Of a stretch of 64,000 bases of DNA, positions 1 to 11,240 are shown piece after piece. The DNA comes from Sorex araneus (taxonomy: Eukaryota > Chordata > Mammalia > Eulipotyphla > Soricidae), in contig NC_073305.1 in assembly GCF_027595985.1 (NCBI RefSeq), forward strand, positions 31,086,939 through 31,150,938, read 5' to 3'. The notes below the pieces were generated by a model. That model was not told the origin of the DNA. It was given only the letters and a program-made list of their open reading frames with translations, and made no database searches. Position 1 is the stretch's first letter. The number at the start of each line of letters is the position of its first letter. The position numbers were made by a program, and so were the translations under genes.

Positions 1-43
1 TTTAGCTTATGGTATATACTAATTCTTTATTTTTATTCTTTAG

Positions 44-217
44 GTAGGAAAAGCTATGTCTTCAAATGAATCTGCAGCCTATAAAATCATGAGGACTCTG
101 GATGTAGATTATGTTTTGGTTATTTTTGGAGGCGTCATTGGTTATTCAGGTGATGACATCAACAAGTTCCTCTGGATGGTTAGAATAGCTGAAGGGGAGC
201 ATCCAAAAGACATTCGG
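44..217 (+). CDS. STT3B: STT3B exon: luminal domain with the DK motif
   Basis: STT3B is the catalytic subunit that transfers lipid-linked oligosaccharide to Asn-X-Ser/Thr sequons in the ER lumen. This 58-codon exon opens with [10 protein letters not shown] and ends GEHPKDIR. It follows a TTTATTCTTTAG acceptor and precedes a GTAAGAAA donor, phase 0 at both ends. Two motifs can be read. An Asn-Glu-Ser sequon lies near codon 7, at the place where STT3B is itself glycosylated beside its active site. The DK motif of eukaryotic STT3 (D-x-x-K-x-x-x-M-x-x-I, read as [11 protein letters not shown]) lies at 155-187; in the family it helps recognise the +2 Ser/Thr of the acceptor sequon. The other signature motif, WWDYG, would be in an exon outside the window. 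Confidence 0.97.
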
Positions 218-862
218 GTAAGAAACTAGACTGTATATGTAATACAGTTAAATGGTTCTCTTGTGAATTGTGCAATGATTGTTTTTATCATCATTTCCAC
301 CAAATTAGCCCTCACTCCAGTTTTGATAGTGTATGTTTATTCCCTCTTCTAATTTTCTATGACATTGATTAGTGTCCCTAGCCAGCTTAAAAAAAAACTT
401 CAATACATTGAGGGAAAAAACTTTGAAACCAGACAGAATTTAAAACTAAAATCCTGCCGATGTCAGCTTGGTTATTTTGAATTATTGTTAGATGCTCTGA
501 GACTAGGTCTTGTTCTAGTCTCCTATATTATTATAATAGTAATTAAGATATCCTCAGGATATCACTAATGGGGATACTATGAATAATCATCTTTGCCTTT
601 CTAAGTCTAAATCTTTGGAGGGTGGGGGAGGCCACTCAGATGCTCAGGAGGAGCCTTTAGAGCTGCAGATCAAACCAGGCCGCTTGCATTGCATGCCAAG
701 CCTGTGCCCCGGAGCATCTCCCCAGCTGGGAATCTCTTGCTGAGGTTGAGGTGCAGTCTTCTTTTTATACCACATTTTGTTAGCCCACTCATCTCTCACC
801 ACTCATCTCTCAGTGCTCATTTATTGTGCCATCATATGGCTGTCGTGCACGATGTGTATAAA

Positions 863-1037
863 CATGTACGTTATATTCTTAATAGTACACAATACGTTCT
901 ATGTATATAGCACCTTAAATTATATTTCACATGTGCATGAGCATGTATGTTATATTCTTAATATTACGTAATACATTCTATGTATATAGTACCTTAAATT
1001 ATATTCCACATGTATGAGCATGTATATTATATTCTTC
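863..1037. repeat. 78-bp tandem repeat, about 2.2 copies
   Basis: Copies start at 863, 942 and 1019 with the same opening, CATGTAYRTTATATTCTT, giving a period of 77-79 bp. The shared body includes TCTATGTATATAG and CCTTAAATTATATT. The third copy is cut off where the type-B SINE begins, so the duplication probably predates or was interrupted by that insertion. Confidence 0.9.
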
Positions 1038-1255
1038 ACGGAAGAGCCTGGCAAGCTTTCCATGGCATGTTCGATATGCCAAATACAGTTAACAATAACA
1101 GGTTTCGTTCCCTTGACCCTGAAAGAGCCTCCAGTTGTTGGGAAAGGCGAGTGAGGAGAGGCTGCTAAAATCTCAGGGCTGGAACGAATGGAGACGTTAC
1201 TGGTGTCCACTCCAGCAAATCGATGAACAACAGGATGACAGTGACAGTGATAATG
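1038..1255 (+). mobile_element. Type-B SINE, long form
   Basis: Sense type-B body: GAGCCTGGCAAGC, then CATGGCATGTTCGATATGCC, then an extra segment (CTGAAAGAGCCTCC...GGAGAGGCTGCTAAAATCTC), then the GAGACGTTACTGGTG and CAAATCGATGAACAACAGG blocks and a short ACAGTGA tail. The tRNA-like head is missing, so the copy is 5'-truncated. Confidence 0.87.
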
Positions 1256-2281
1256 AAAATTTATAGTAATATCAGTAAAGAATATGAAATAATCTTTGTA
1301 ATTAAGTTTTGGTAAAACTTTATTAACAAACTGCTAACATCAGTTCATAAAACTCCTTAATTTTTCTGGCTTCTTTTTCCTCTATCATTTTTTTCCAATA
1401 TTCTGTCTCTGCTCTATCAGACTACTGTAGCAGGTAATACTTTTCGTGTGCTTTGTCTCTTTGGCTCATCTAATATATATGTTACCCTCTTTCTTGGAAT
1501 ATGTTCCTGATCTCAGACTTGTCACCTCACAGAAACCGTTTTTTGCCTTCATGTTTATATTCATAATCAAATCACATATAACCTATATCATGGTTAGATT
1601 GTGTCCTATATTTCCCTACAAAGTGTTGCTGATAAGACAATGAGCATTCAGAATTGTGGTAAAGGCACAGTATCTGAAAGTAAGATTCATTGTTGATCCA
1701 GAATAAAATAATTTTGTGGGAAAATACATGCCTTATCTTGTCACAAGCCCATTTTTCTTACTCAAATGTAAATGGCCATAACAGTTTCTTTTAACTAATT
1801 AATAAACAATTCTATCATTGGATTAAGTTGATCTTTGATTTTCTCAGGGTGTGATTCTCTTACACGAATTTGCTTTAGCAGTGTTAAAATTTCAAAATTA
1901 AAATACATGCTTTGAACACTTATTTTTATTTGTGTATAAAACCTAAACTCTGTGCTTTATACTCAGTAGTTTAAAATTTTGCAGGTTGATAATACAGTAA
2001 TGTTCAAAAAAAATGTAGAGAAATCTATATAGTAAAAGTATTACTCCCCAAAGTACCTAGTGGTGACTGTTTTCTTATGGTTCTTATTAGAGAAAATAAA
2101 TCAACACATATTTGTATATTTTGTTCATGATCAGAAATCTAGTTTTATAACTGATTTCCACACTTAGCTTTGAAAGAACTCCATAATTTTTTTAGGGCTT
2201 TTATTAAACCATTATCTTTTATCACCATACTTTTGATTTTCGAGTAAAGATAAATTTGTAGAGATGGTTCAAAAGCTGGTT

Positions 2282-2459
2282 TTTGTTTTTTTTTTTTCTT
2301 TTTGGGTCACACCTGGCGATGCACAGGGGTTACTCCCGGATCTGCACTCAGGAATTACTCCTGGTGGTGCTCAGGGTCCATATAAGATGCTGGGATTTGA
2401 ATCTGGGTAGGCTGCGTGCAAGGCAAACACCCTACCCGCTGAGCTATCGCTCCAGCCCC
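2282..2459 (-). mobile_element. Type-A SINE with target-site duplication
   Basis: A near-complete antisense copy runs from a T-rich tail (TTTTTCTTTTTGGGTCACACC) to the head complement GCTATCGCTCCAGCCCC. It is flanked by AAAAGCTGGTT at 2271-2281 and again at 2460-2470, a perfect 11-bp target-site duplication typical of L1-driven retroposition. Confidence 0.96.
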
Positions 2460-2554
2460 AAAAGCTGGTTATTAATGGGAAATGAAGTGGGAAAACTATA
2501 CCTTTGAATTACTATGCTGAATTAACACACAACCTTTTGGTTTCTTTCTTGTAG

Positions 2555-2668
2555 GAAAGTGACTATTTCACCCCACAAGGAGAATTTCGTGTAGACAAAG
2601 CAGGATCTCCCACTATGTTGAATTGCCTTATGTATAAAATGTCATACTATAGATTTGGAGAAATGCAG
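2555..2668 (+). CDS. STT3B: STT3B exon: ESDYFT...FGEMQ segment
   Basis: Thirty-eight codons of the luminal C-terminal domain, reading [15 protein letters not shown], then [21 protein letters not shown]. The exon has a TTTCTTTCTTGTAG acceptor and a GTGAGTTA donor and is phase 0 at both ends. The aromatic-rich [10 protein letters not shown] stretch is a conserved block in animal STT3 proteins. The segment is too short to be found from an ATG alone; it was placed by splice signals and continuity with the flanking exons. Confidence 0.97.
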
Positions 2669-3929
2669 GTGAGTTATATTTTTAACAATTTTTATTCCGA
2701 AGTTTTTTTTTTTAAAGTTTACTTGCTTCTAGAAAACGGGGTGATAATGGAAAAGTATACTAAAGTTTCCTTTAGCATAGTTTCCTATTTTACAATTTTG
2801 TAAAATATTAGTAAAATACTTTCAGATCAAAGGTTTCATTTAAAATACTAACTAGGTTTAAACCCAGACTTTGCTTATTAATTCCACCTCTCCTTCCTTT
2901 CACAAGACATTAGTCTCCCAGGAGCAATCTTACTAAGGTAACATTGTCATTTAGGTAGGTTACTCGGCTTCTTGTGGGAAAGCCTGAAACTAAAGAGCTC
3001 AAGTGTATGACTTCACATAATTCATTCTGTCCCTATTCTACATTTCTATGGATAACTTGGATTATCTGTTCAAGTTATTGAACAGATATCAATAACTAAT
3101 ATTCTGATTTTTTAGAATAATGATATAAAAGTTTAAGGATCCACCAAATGAGTGAATGTGCAGCTTAGTGACAATAAGAACAGATAATTTACTGCCATGG
3201 TACCTGAGTTTGAGATCTGCCTCTCAAATTAGATAATTGCAAACATGTTAATGTCTCTCTAGAAGGGGGCTGGACTGATGACTTAATTTCTTTGGCTTTA
3301 TGTGGTATTATTTTTCACCCCTTCATTGTTGGTAATTTTTGGTTTTTATAGCTCTCTATAGTTCCATGTTACACATACTCCATATTAAGACTTCACTGAA
3401 ACCTGATTTCACTTATTTTTTTATTAATTTGGAACTGTTGAATGTTAGATAAATACCTGAAATCAACATAATGTTTCATTATTACTCATTCAGAAGTACT
3501 CTGCAGGTGACTGAAAAATAGGGAAAACAAATTAGTACTAAATATAGGTATTGGTTTTGTTTTGAACATTGCTGCCTGATCCCTAAACTCATGCTAAGAA
3601 ACACTTAAACGTTAATAATTAGCTACCTCCGAAAATCAAAGATTAGTTTCTACTCAATAATCATAGCACCAGAGACATAAGACTTTAAGCTTATTTTGCT
3701 GCCAAACCTTTAAGCTTATAAGCATTTAAGGTATATTTTTGTTTACATTCATTTTGATGCCTTTCCTTCTCAGAACAATACGTTTTAGACATGAATTCCA
3801 AGTTTATTGTATAGATATGCAGGAGCATTATGACACCTTCATTCATGCTCCATTTTTGTGCCAACATAAATTTAGTCTGAGAATTTCTTAAAATACAACC
3901 CCCCCCATACACTTCCTTTTTGTCCCCTC

Positions 3930-4085
3930 TGGTTTTGGGGCCACATCGGACTCTATTCAGGGCTTACTCCTGGCTCTATGCTCAGGGATTACTTCTGGAG
4001 AGCTCGGGACCCTATAGAGTGCCAGGAATCAAACGTGGGTAGGCTGTGTGCAAGGCAATGCCCTATTATATGCTGTACTATACAA
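3930..4085 (-). mobile_element. Type-A SINE, diverged
   Basis: Antisense type-A blocks in order: GGCTTACTCCTGGCTCTATG, CTCAGGGATTACTTCTGGAG, GTGCCAGGAATCAAACGTGG, GGCTGTGTGCAAGGCAATGC. Diverged and without a clear target-site duplication, so it is older than the 2.3-kb copy. Confidence 0.82.
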
Positions 4086-5039
4086 GGGGTGGGAGGAGGT
4101 TATCTCTTACAAATCTTACCATTGTTTGGATTTTTAATCCCCTGTGTAGTTCCCTCTCTCAAGATGTAATATTACTGGTTATTTTTGTACTTATTAACAT
4201 GTGATGTGGGAGCTATACTCTATATTAAGGGTGCCATCCATTCTGATGGATGATTAAGGTAATTTTAAAAACAAATCTTCAGAAATGAACAGTATCAAGG
4301 GAAAGTAAAGGAAGGAGGAGACTTCCCAGCTACCCATCTCAAGCAAGTATTAGGGCCTGGAAGGTAGTTCAAAGGGGTAGAATGTGTAGAACACATCTGG
4401 GAGCCCTGGACTCAATTCAGAGACACTGCTTTGTGCCTCCAAACACTGCCAGGTGTCACACCCTCCCCTGAGAAAATGGTAAAATGCTAGATAATTCTTG
4501 TGTGTGTGTGTGTGAGACAGTGGGTTCAATCTCAAGTACCATCACAAAAAGAAAAATAAAGATATGATGAGAAAATATGTATTTCCTAGTATTTGAGTTG
4601 CAGCCATTTGAAAGAGATGAATGAAGAACTTCTGAGCTGAGGGAACAGTGCAAGGCCTCGAGGCAGAAAAGAAGTCCCTTCTGTATGTGCTCTGTATATA
4701 CCTCTTAAAGGCTCTGATGAATTTCATTTTGCTGTTGTTTTTTTATTATGCCTGCAGGCTGCTCATTCATTCTTTAAAAATTCAGTGAAATTCTAATTAT
4801 TCTTATATTTTTTCTTCATGAATTTAGTCTGAGAATTCTAAATGAATTCTATCTCTTCGTGAATTCTCTTCATGAATTCTACCTAGTTAGTATATAAGAA
4901 TTATTATGATTCTGTTTTCCTAGTTTAAAGAGGAGTCTGACTATAGTGGTAATATTTACTACTTATATCTAATAAGATCTTTAATTTTTAACTTATTTAT
5001 ATTCTTTAACCACACTGAATTACATGAAATCAAAAATTT

Positions 5040-5240
5040 ATGTTGTTCCAGCATCAGTTCCAACAACAGTTCCATCACCAGTGCCCTCTACCCTTCACTG
5101 ATATCCCCAGTTTCCTTCTTGTCCCCTCTGTGGCAGGCACCTTTTCCCTTCCCCATTGTCCTAGTGTTCCCTTTTGTAACTTATCCCCCCGCACCCTGCC
5201 CTAGGGACAAGCTTCCTACTGAAGACCAGTACTCCTAATA
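5040..5240 (-). mobile_element. LINE-1 3'-end relic, antisense
   Basis: Blocks such as CATCACCAGTGCCCTCTACC, CTGATATCCCCAGTTTCC and TGTGGCAGGCACCTTTTCCC read as the complement of the L1 3' end seen in sense at 61.5 kb and in antisense at 46.0 kb. Similarity is judged by eye. Confidence 0.55.
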
Positions 5241-5291
5241 ACAGGTGCTTTTTAATATGCTTAATATGCACTACTAATATTACTTTTGCAG

Positions 5292-5504
5292 TTGGATTTT
5301 CGTACACCTCCAGGTTTTGATCGTACACGTAATGCAGAGATTGGAAACAAGGACATTAAATTCAAACATTTGGAGGAAGCCTTTACATCAGAACATTGGC
5401 TTGTAAGGATATATAAAGTGAAAGCACTTGATAACAGGGAGACACTAGACCACAAACCTCGAGTCACCAACATTGTCCCAAAACAGAAATATTTGTCAAA
5501 GAAG
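5292..5504 (+). CDS. STT3B: STT3B exon: C-terminal luminal region
   Basis: Seventy-one codons from [20 protein letters not shown] through the [17 protein letters not shown] block to a lysine-rich end (PKQKYLSKK). Acceptor TTACTTTTGCAG, donor GTAGGTAC, phase 0 both ends. STT3A proteins end just after the [10 protein letters not shown] segment. Continuation into [12 protein letters not shown] and a basic tail marks this as STT3B, whose C-terminal extension is specific to that paralogue. The complex containing STT3B acts after translation and uses MAGT1 or TUSC3 as oxidoreductase partner; that is family knowledge, not visible here. Confidence 0.97.
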
Positions 5505-7513
5505 GTAGGTACCAAGTGAAGATTGTTGATTTGTCTGAAAAAGTATTATTGAGAAATTACTAATTTCCATTTACCAGATGTAAAAATACTGTGGCTTACA
5601 TTTAAAAAAGAAAAAGGGGGGGAAAAAGACTAACTTTCTTTGGAAATTCCCTTTAGTCTGATCACTTCGGCTATCCCAGTTAAAAAAACTAACTTTTTTT
5701 CTGGACAGCAGAGTGGTTAATTGGTGAATCAAACTGAGATTTTCCAGAGATTTTCTGACTCCAGTTTGTGCCATTCCCTTTAGTAAGACTTACTTGTAAA
5801 ATGTGTGACTAAAATCTTATCTTTTAGTCAAAGCAAATGTAAATTTCATTTTATTCCTTTCTTAGTACTAGGAAAGATGTTATATTATTCCATAATAAAT
5901 AAGCACAAATTTGTTGAATCCTGAATATCCCCCCAATTAATCTTAAAATAGCTATTTTTAAATTTAATTTTTATTTAATTTAAAGCTTTTAAATGAGAAT
6001 AATGAGATTTGTGGTTTTATAATGAATAATGACAATGGGTTTTTTTAGAGGTCATTATTAATCACTTAAGCCAAATACTTATGAAAGGCTACAAAAATGA
6101 GTATATAGTTGACTTACCATGGGAGATGGGAAGTAATGAGATATTAAAGTTATATTGTACAATCATACCTCTCGGAGAGCCCACAAGCTACCGAGAGTAT
6201 CCCACCCGCACGGGGAGAGCCTGGCAAGTATTTGATATGCCAAAAAAAGTAATGATGTGTCTTATTCCCCTGGCCCTGAATGAGCCTCCAATCATTGGGA
6301 AAGACGAGTAAGGAGAGGCTGCTAAAATCTCAGGGCTGGCAGGGATAGAGATGTTAATGGTGCCCACTCGAGTAAATCGAGGAACAACAGGATGACAGTT
6401 ACAGTGATACAGTGATATTGTACAATACTATCCACATTTTAGGTCTGTGTCTAATATATGTACACATATTTAAGACTTAAGCTTAGCTTTAGATACTTAT
6501 ATTAGCTGTTTTAAATTACTAAAGTAATTGTCTATTTTTCATTAAAAATACTTAAAATATATCCTGATTTTAGATTATTTCAATTCCTGCATAAACATGC
6601 TGTGAGCTATATGATATGTAAAATGAAATTTTAAATGAATATTTTATGCTCTGGATATAGGTGATCATATCTAGACTAATGAATCTAAATGTCACATACA
6701 GTTGATAATACAGTTGTTAAAGCAAATGATAAGTGATACGGTTTCTCACAGGCATATGGTAGGAGAAACAAGTGAGTAACATAAATATAGGAATCAAAGC
6801 ATATACTCTCAGAATGAAAGCTCAGTTACTCCTAAGGTACTTAGACCTAATCAAGGCCTACATTTTCTAGAAACTACTGCACTTGCTGCATCTGTTGATT
6901 TTTTTTGTAACCTTCTGTTTTCTCCAAATAAGCAAATGGATAAGTAAAAATTAGACTGTTTCATATGTCCCAAATACATATTCCAAAAGCTAGCAATAGA
7001 CATTTGACTATTTGCTTTCCTAATCCCTCCTCACCTCCCCCCACAGCCCTTTTCCGGTTTTTACTTGTGGGTGTTGGGGAAGGAGAGTGAGAAGAACAGT
7101 TATTCTGAGAGCTTCCTGCTGCTGCCAAGTTAAAACACCGCTGTGGTACTAGCAATTATAGTTCAAAGCTTCACAAACGATATATGTGAGCAGCTAAAAT
7201 TTTTTAAGAGAAAGACACATGGAGTCAGACTAAGCAGCATAGTTGCATATGTACCTGGGGTATTTCAGTCTCTCAAAGAAGAATTTTCATGGAAGATACC
7301 AAAGACTAATAATATAAAGAAGTTGATTTCTTGACAATTTTAAGTTGTACCCCTTATTTTATGTTTTGCCTTTGTAAGGTAACATATTCCAAGGACAAGT
7401 TTGAAACAGCTGATATGTGTCTCAGTAATCATCACAGTATAGTAAACTACGTGTGGATAATTTGAATCTGTAAGAAACCTGCACTGACACTATGCATTCT
7501 GTTTTCCTTTTAG
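5505..7513 (+). other. STT3B: STT3B last intron
   Basis: AT-rich intron between GTAGGTAC and GTTTTCCTTTTAG. A long-form type-B SINE occupies about 6165-6420. No other repeat or coding exon is recognised; short open frames here show no conserved motif. Confidence 0.9.
6165..6420 (+). mobile_element. Type-B SINE, long form
   Basis: The sense copy starts at CTCTCGGAGAGCCCACAAGC and carries the body CTACCGAGAGTATCCCACCC. It then has the extra segment (CTGAATGAGCCTCC to GCTAAAATCTCAGGGCTGGC), then ATGTTAATGGTGCCCACTCG and a tail of ACAGTTACAGTGATACAGTG. The tail is a short tandem repeat, not poly-A. Confidence 0.9.
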
Positions 7514-7594
7514 ACTACAAAAAGGAAGCGTGGATACATTAAAAATAAACTAGTTTTTAAGAAAGGCAAGAGAACATCTAAGAAGACTGTTTAA
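7514..7594 (+). CDS. STT3B: STT3B final coding exon: basic tail and stop
   Basis: Twenty-six codons and a TAA, starting TTKRKRGYIKNK and ending TSKKTV. The acceptor is GTTTTCCTTTTAG. The tail is strongly basic: about 12 of 26 residues are Lys or Arg. In STT3B this is the extreme C-terminus. The stop is at 7592-7594. Confidence 0.97.
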   Translation, partial: TTKRKRGYIKNKLVFKKGKRTSKKTV

Positions 7595-9130
7595 ATACAC
7601 TGTTCTGGTTCCTAACTTGAAGCAGTTGTCTTTGTGAGAACCGGTCTTTGCCTTTAGCTCATGTCATGTTTCACAGCAACCGAGGGTACAGAACCATCAC
7701 TGGTCCAGGTTAATGTACAATTTTTTCTGGCAATGCCTGATTTTAAAAAACAAAATTGGTTTATTGAGAACAGCTATTTTCAATATGTAATGTGAAGCAA
7801 GACAGAGCACTGCTGTAAAGTCTAGCAGCAGATTTTTTTTATTGGTACATACTCCTTCAAATCTGAGAATTTGGACTAATTGCACCAAAGAACCCTCTAA
7901 TTTGGTCCCTGGCACATGATACTTGTCAATGTTTTTACTTTTACAAGACCTGCATTTTATTTGAACTATCCAAATAGCAATATGTAAAGTACAAAAGACA
8001 AAATGTGATGGGAGCTTCTTGAACAGATGAACTAGTACAGGTCTGAGAAAGAGGTATTAGAAAAATAATTATACTTCCTTGAACTATATTTATTTTCATG
8101 TTTCTCCAGTGCAAAGAATGTTTCATCAAATGTACATTTTCTGTTTCTTACTGTTTGCTCTGTCTAAGAAGAAGCTGCTGTTTCAAAGATGGATCTCCCA
8201 GTAATTGATTCAGTTTTTGTGTTGACACATTATTGCTGCTGTTAGCAGTTGTTTTCACTAGGTACTTAGAGAACAGATCTCATACATTTTTGTTCATTCA
8301 AGGGCTAAATTTATATCCTTTGGAAATCATGGCAACTGTGTAGAAATGTTGCTTACCAGAAGGGAGTTTTGCTGTCTTAGTACTGAGGTTAGTGCTATGT
8401 TTACATAAAAAGAATAAAGGAAAAAACCCTTAAAGTGGACTGGTAACTGAAGTTCATGTCTGACTATTCAAAATGTCAAAGGATTTGTAAACTTTGCCTA
8501 GATTTCTCTCGTTTTCTGAATTTTATCCATTACAATGATTTTGTCCTCCATATTTTTAAATCCCTTGAGCATTTGATGAAACACTCTTCAATGCTATATG
8601 TTCTTTTATTAAAAATGTGACAGTTGTCAAAAATGCACTAAAAAATAAATGGAGATTGAACGTGTTCATTTTCCAGCTTATAGGCAACTTTATATAGACT
8701 TGAAAAGTTTCTCCAGTTTAATAAAAGTGAAAGAGAAAGGGTTTTCTTCCTGCCACAGGAGATACTTTTTTTTTAAATATATATATATAAACAAGCATAA
8801 CTTACACCACTGCTTTTGGTGGAAAAGTGCAGAATAGTATGTACCTTTTATGAAGAAAAGTGTAATTTCCAATATTCAGTAAGAATGTTACTGCTGATTT
8901 TCTTTTCCAAAGTGTAGAATATTCTTTGATTTATAGAATTCATTTTTGACCCAGATGATGGTTCTTTTACAGACCAATAAAATGGCTGAACATTTTCACA
9001 AATAAAGTGTAACTAAATCTGGATTTCTGATACCTAGTTATTTGGGGAATTTTATTTTACTTTGTTGCTTTAAAATTCAATGCAGATAAATTGTTGACTG
9101 TAGGGGAAATAAAGTTAATTCAAATTTTGT
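7595..9130 (+). other. STT3B: STT3B 3' UTR
   Basis: About 1.5 kb of AT-rich sequence after the stop contains no SINE or L1 copy, in contrast to the dense repeats beyond it, which fits a transcribed and constrained 3' UTR. AATAAA hexamers occur at 8413, 8644, 8976, 9001 and 9108, so several alternative ends are possible. I place the main end after the 9108-9113 hexamer because a GU-rich stretch follows at about 9128-9146. The exact cleavage site is inferred. Confidence 0.7.
9108..9113 (+). promoter_or_regulatory. STT3B: Candidate distal polyadenylation signal of STT3B
   Basis: AATAAA is followed after about 15-30 nt by TGTGTAAAGTGTTGTTTTTC, a GU/U-rich downstream element. The upstream hexamer at 9001-9006 is a plausible alternative. 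Confidence 0.6.
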
Positions 9131-10499
9131 GTAAAGTGTTGTTTTTCATAAATCTTTTACTTTCAAAAGGGGTAACAATACTGAAGACTTTCTTCCTTGT
9201 TCTCTTTTACAAAGGTTTTGGAGAATATATAGGAAAAGAATTGAACTAGTCTTAAGTTCAACTACATCAACTCTTTTGCCTTCATACCTTAGAATGAATG
9301 GAGCTTAAATTTTTTGCTTTTCATGGAGAAAGGTGGCAAAACAATTAAGAATTTCATCTTCATTAAGTAAAGATAGGACACTAACCAAAGTGCTGCAGCA
9401 TAAAATTCTGTTGTTTAATCATTCAGTTCATCATTATAGAATATTCAAATTAAGAGCTGAAAAGATTTTTCCCTAGGTCAGTTTGGGATAACATCCTTTT
9501 GTCTTAGTGAAACACCATGTTATATTATGTCTGTAGTTTTATAGTGGCAGGAACGTGAAATTAAAGTAGCTTAAACATTGGGGTGGAGGATAATGTGGAC
9601 TCACTAACTTTGTGTCACATGGTGGGCTAGAGGAAGGAGCAGAGGACAATGATTTTGAATCAAAAACATAATTTTTTTTTCACCTCTTATAACAAGGCAG
9701 CAAGTCAAAGATGAAATTCAATTTTCAAATTGAAGTTGTTAGCTGCTTGATTTTGCAGCTTTAGGGTTTTGATTCATCTGAATCTCATGACAGAGTTTGG
9801 AGTCTATAATATGAAGACGTCCTATAGAACAAAGGATCTTTCTTAACCTTTATCTGACTCTCACCATCCCCTTTCAACTTTATTTCCTTCATGTGCCTCT
9901 CTTCCCATTCTAAACCCTTGACCTCCACCCACCCCCGCAAAATCTGGGCCCACTATATGGCCCCCAGTTGAGAAATACTGCTCTACAGTGTTGTTTATAT
10001 GGCTACAGGACCATATGAGTAAGATATGTGGAGGTACAGCCTGTTTTAAGTGTGTGGTTGGGCCAGGTGTGATGCTCCCAGCACTGCATAGTTCCCTTGA
10101 TTACTGGCAAGGAGTGATCCTGAGCACTGCCAAGTATGGCAAAAAAAAAAAAAAAACTCAACAACAAAAATTGTGCTTAAAAAGTAACAAATGTTCCCAT
10201 CTGAACTTTTTTGGATAGGATGGGGGGGCGGTAGGACTAATTTCAAAAATTCTCATTTTGTTGACATTGCTGGTACTTGATAAGGTTTTGTCAGTCATCT
10301 GCCTTTTTGTTCATAATCTTTAGGTAAATGGAATAAATGCATGGATATAGAACCTTCAGAGCAATCTGTAACTGACATCATAGGAAAGCAAGACCTAGCA
10401 AGGTTTATAGGATGTCCAAATTTTCTTTCAAAATAAACCTTTTTAAAACTTTGAACTTTAAGAAGAAATTTAAAGGTAACAATTGTCGCAAATAATCCA

Positions 10500-11240
10500 G
10501 TTTGTCACCACAACCCACAATAGCTCTTGCACTCCAGAAGTTTTCTCATGGCCCCTTCCTATCAATGGCTTTTTCCATTCCCCACCCCTGAAGGTAATGA
10601 ATGTATTGCTTGTGAGGCATATTCTATGACTTCTAGATTTTAATACCTACTTATTTTTTTCCAATTATACTTTAGTGTTACCTGCTTCTTGAATGGAATC
10701 GGTATTTTGTAATCTAACTTTCCCTGTTTTTTGTGAAATTCATCCAGTAAGTTTCTTGTAGCTATATATTTTCATTCCATTTCCCTCCCTGCCTACTTCA
10801 CACACTTTTTTGTTTGCTGTGTGGATGTTTGCATTGTTTCCAATTTAAGGACATTACCAATAATGTGTCTACAAATATTCTCTTAATCTCTCTTGGAGTT
10901 TTGTACATACATTTTTGCAGGTATTCACCTAATAAGTAGAATTACTAGATAGAATAAGGTTGTTAGTCCTGCACTCTAATGAGCCAATGTCAGTTTTGCC
11001 TTTCTGAAGGGTGGATGATTATTTTGTGTTTAATTTGCCTTTTCCAAGTTACTAATGATGCTTACTATTAGTCTTTTTTTTTAAGGTATTGGTTCTAGTC
11101 CTTTTTCTGTGCTTTTTACTGCATTAGAGTTCTTTATATATTCTCAGAATAAGCTGTCATTTATATTGCAAGCTGTGTAAGAATTTAATAGTTTTTTTAA
11201 ACCTCAGGTGCTTTAGTCTGTTAACTAGCTCTCTCTGCCC
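10500..11240 (-). mobile_element. LINE-1 fragment, antisense (3' region)
   Basis: Reads as the complement of the L1 ORF2 3' region: GTGTGGATGTTTGCATTGTT followed by TTTCCAATTTAAGG, later CTTGGAGTTTTGTACATAC, and finally GAGTTCTTTATATATTCTCAG, all in the order expected for an antisense L1. Heavily mutated; no open frame survives. Confidence 0.7.

Larger units (their letters stand above)
218..2554 (+). other. STT3B: STT3B intron
   Basis: This AT-rich intron runs from GTAAGAAA to TTCTTGTAG. It holds a degenerate antisense SINE-like stretch at about 618-745, a 78-bp tandem repeat at 863-1037, a type-B SINE directly after it, and a type-A SINE at 2282-2459. Between 1260 and 2270 I see only unique AT-rich sequence. 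Confidence 0.9.
2669..5291 (+). other. STT3B: STT3B intron
   Basis: AT-rich intron. It holds a type-A SINE at 3930-4085, a weak sense SINE relic at about 4350-4470, a short TG run near 4498-4515, an EcoRI-like repetition of GAATTC/TGAATT at 4820-4885, and an antisense L1 3'-end relic at about 5040-5240. The rest looks unique. Confidence 0.9.
1..9130 (+). other. STT3B: STT3B gene, 3' portion (four last exons, three introns, 3' UTR)
   Basis: The four coding segments at 44-217, 2555-2668, 5292-5504 and 7514-7594 sum to 582 bp, which is 193 codons plus TAA, and every junction is in frame. The joined product reads as the C-terminal luminal domain of an STT3-family oligosaccharyltransferase. STT3A proteins stop soon after the HWLVRIYKV segment. 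This protein instead continues through a long basic tail ending KKTV, which is the STT3B paralogue. The 5' exons, with the multi-membrane-spanning N-terminus and the WWDYG motif, lie before position 1. Positions 1-43 are the end of the upstream intron. The paralogue call is from memory of the family. Confidence 0.96.
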
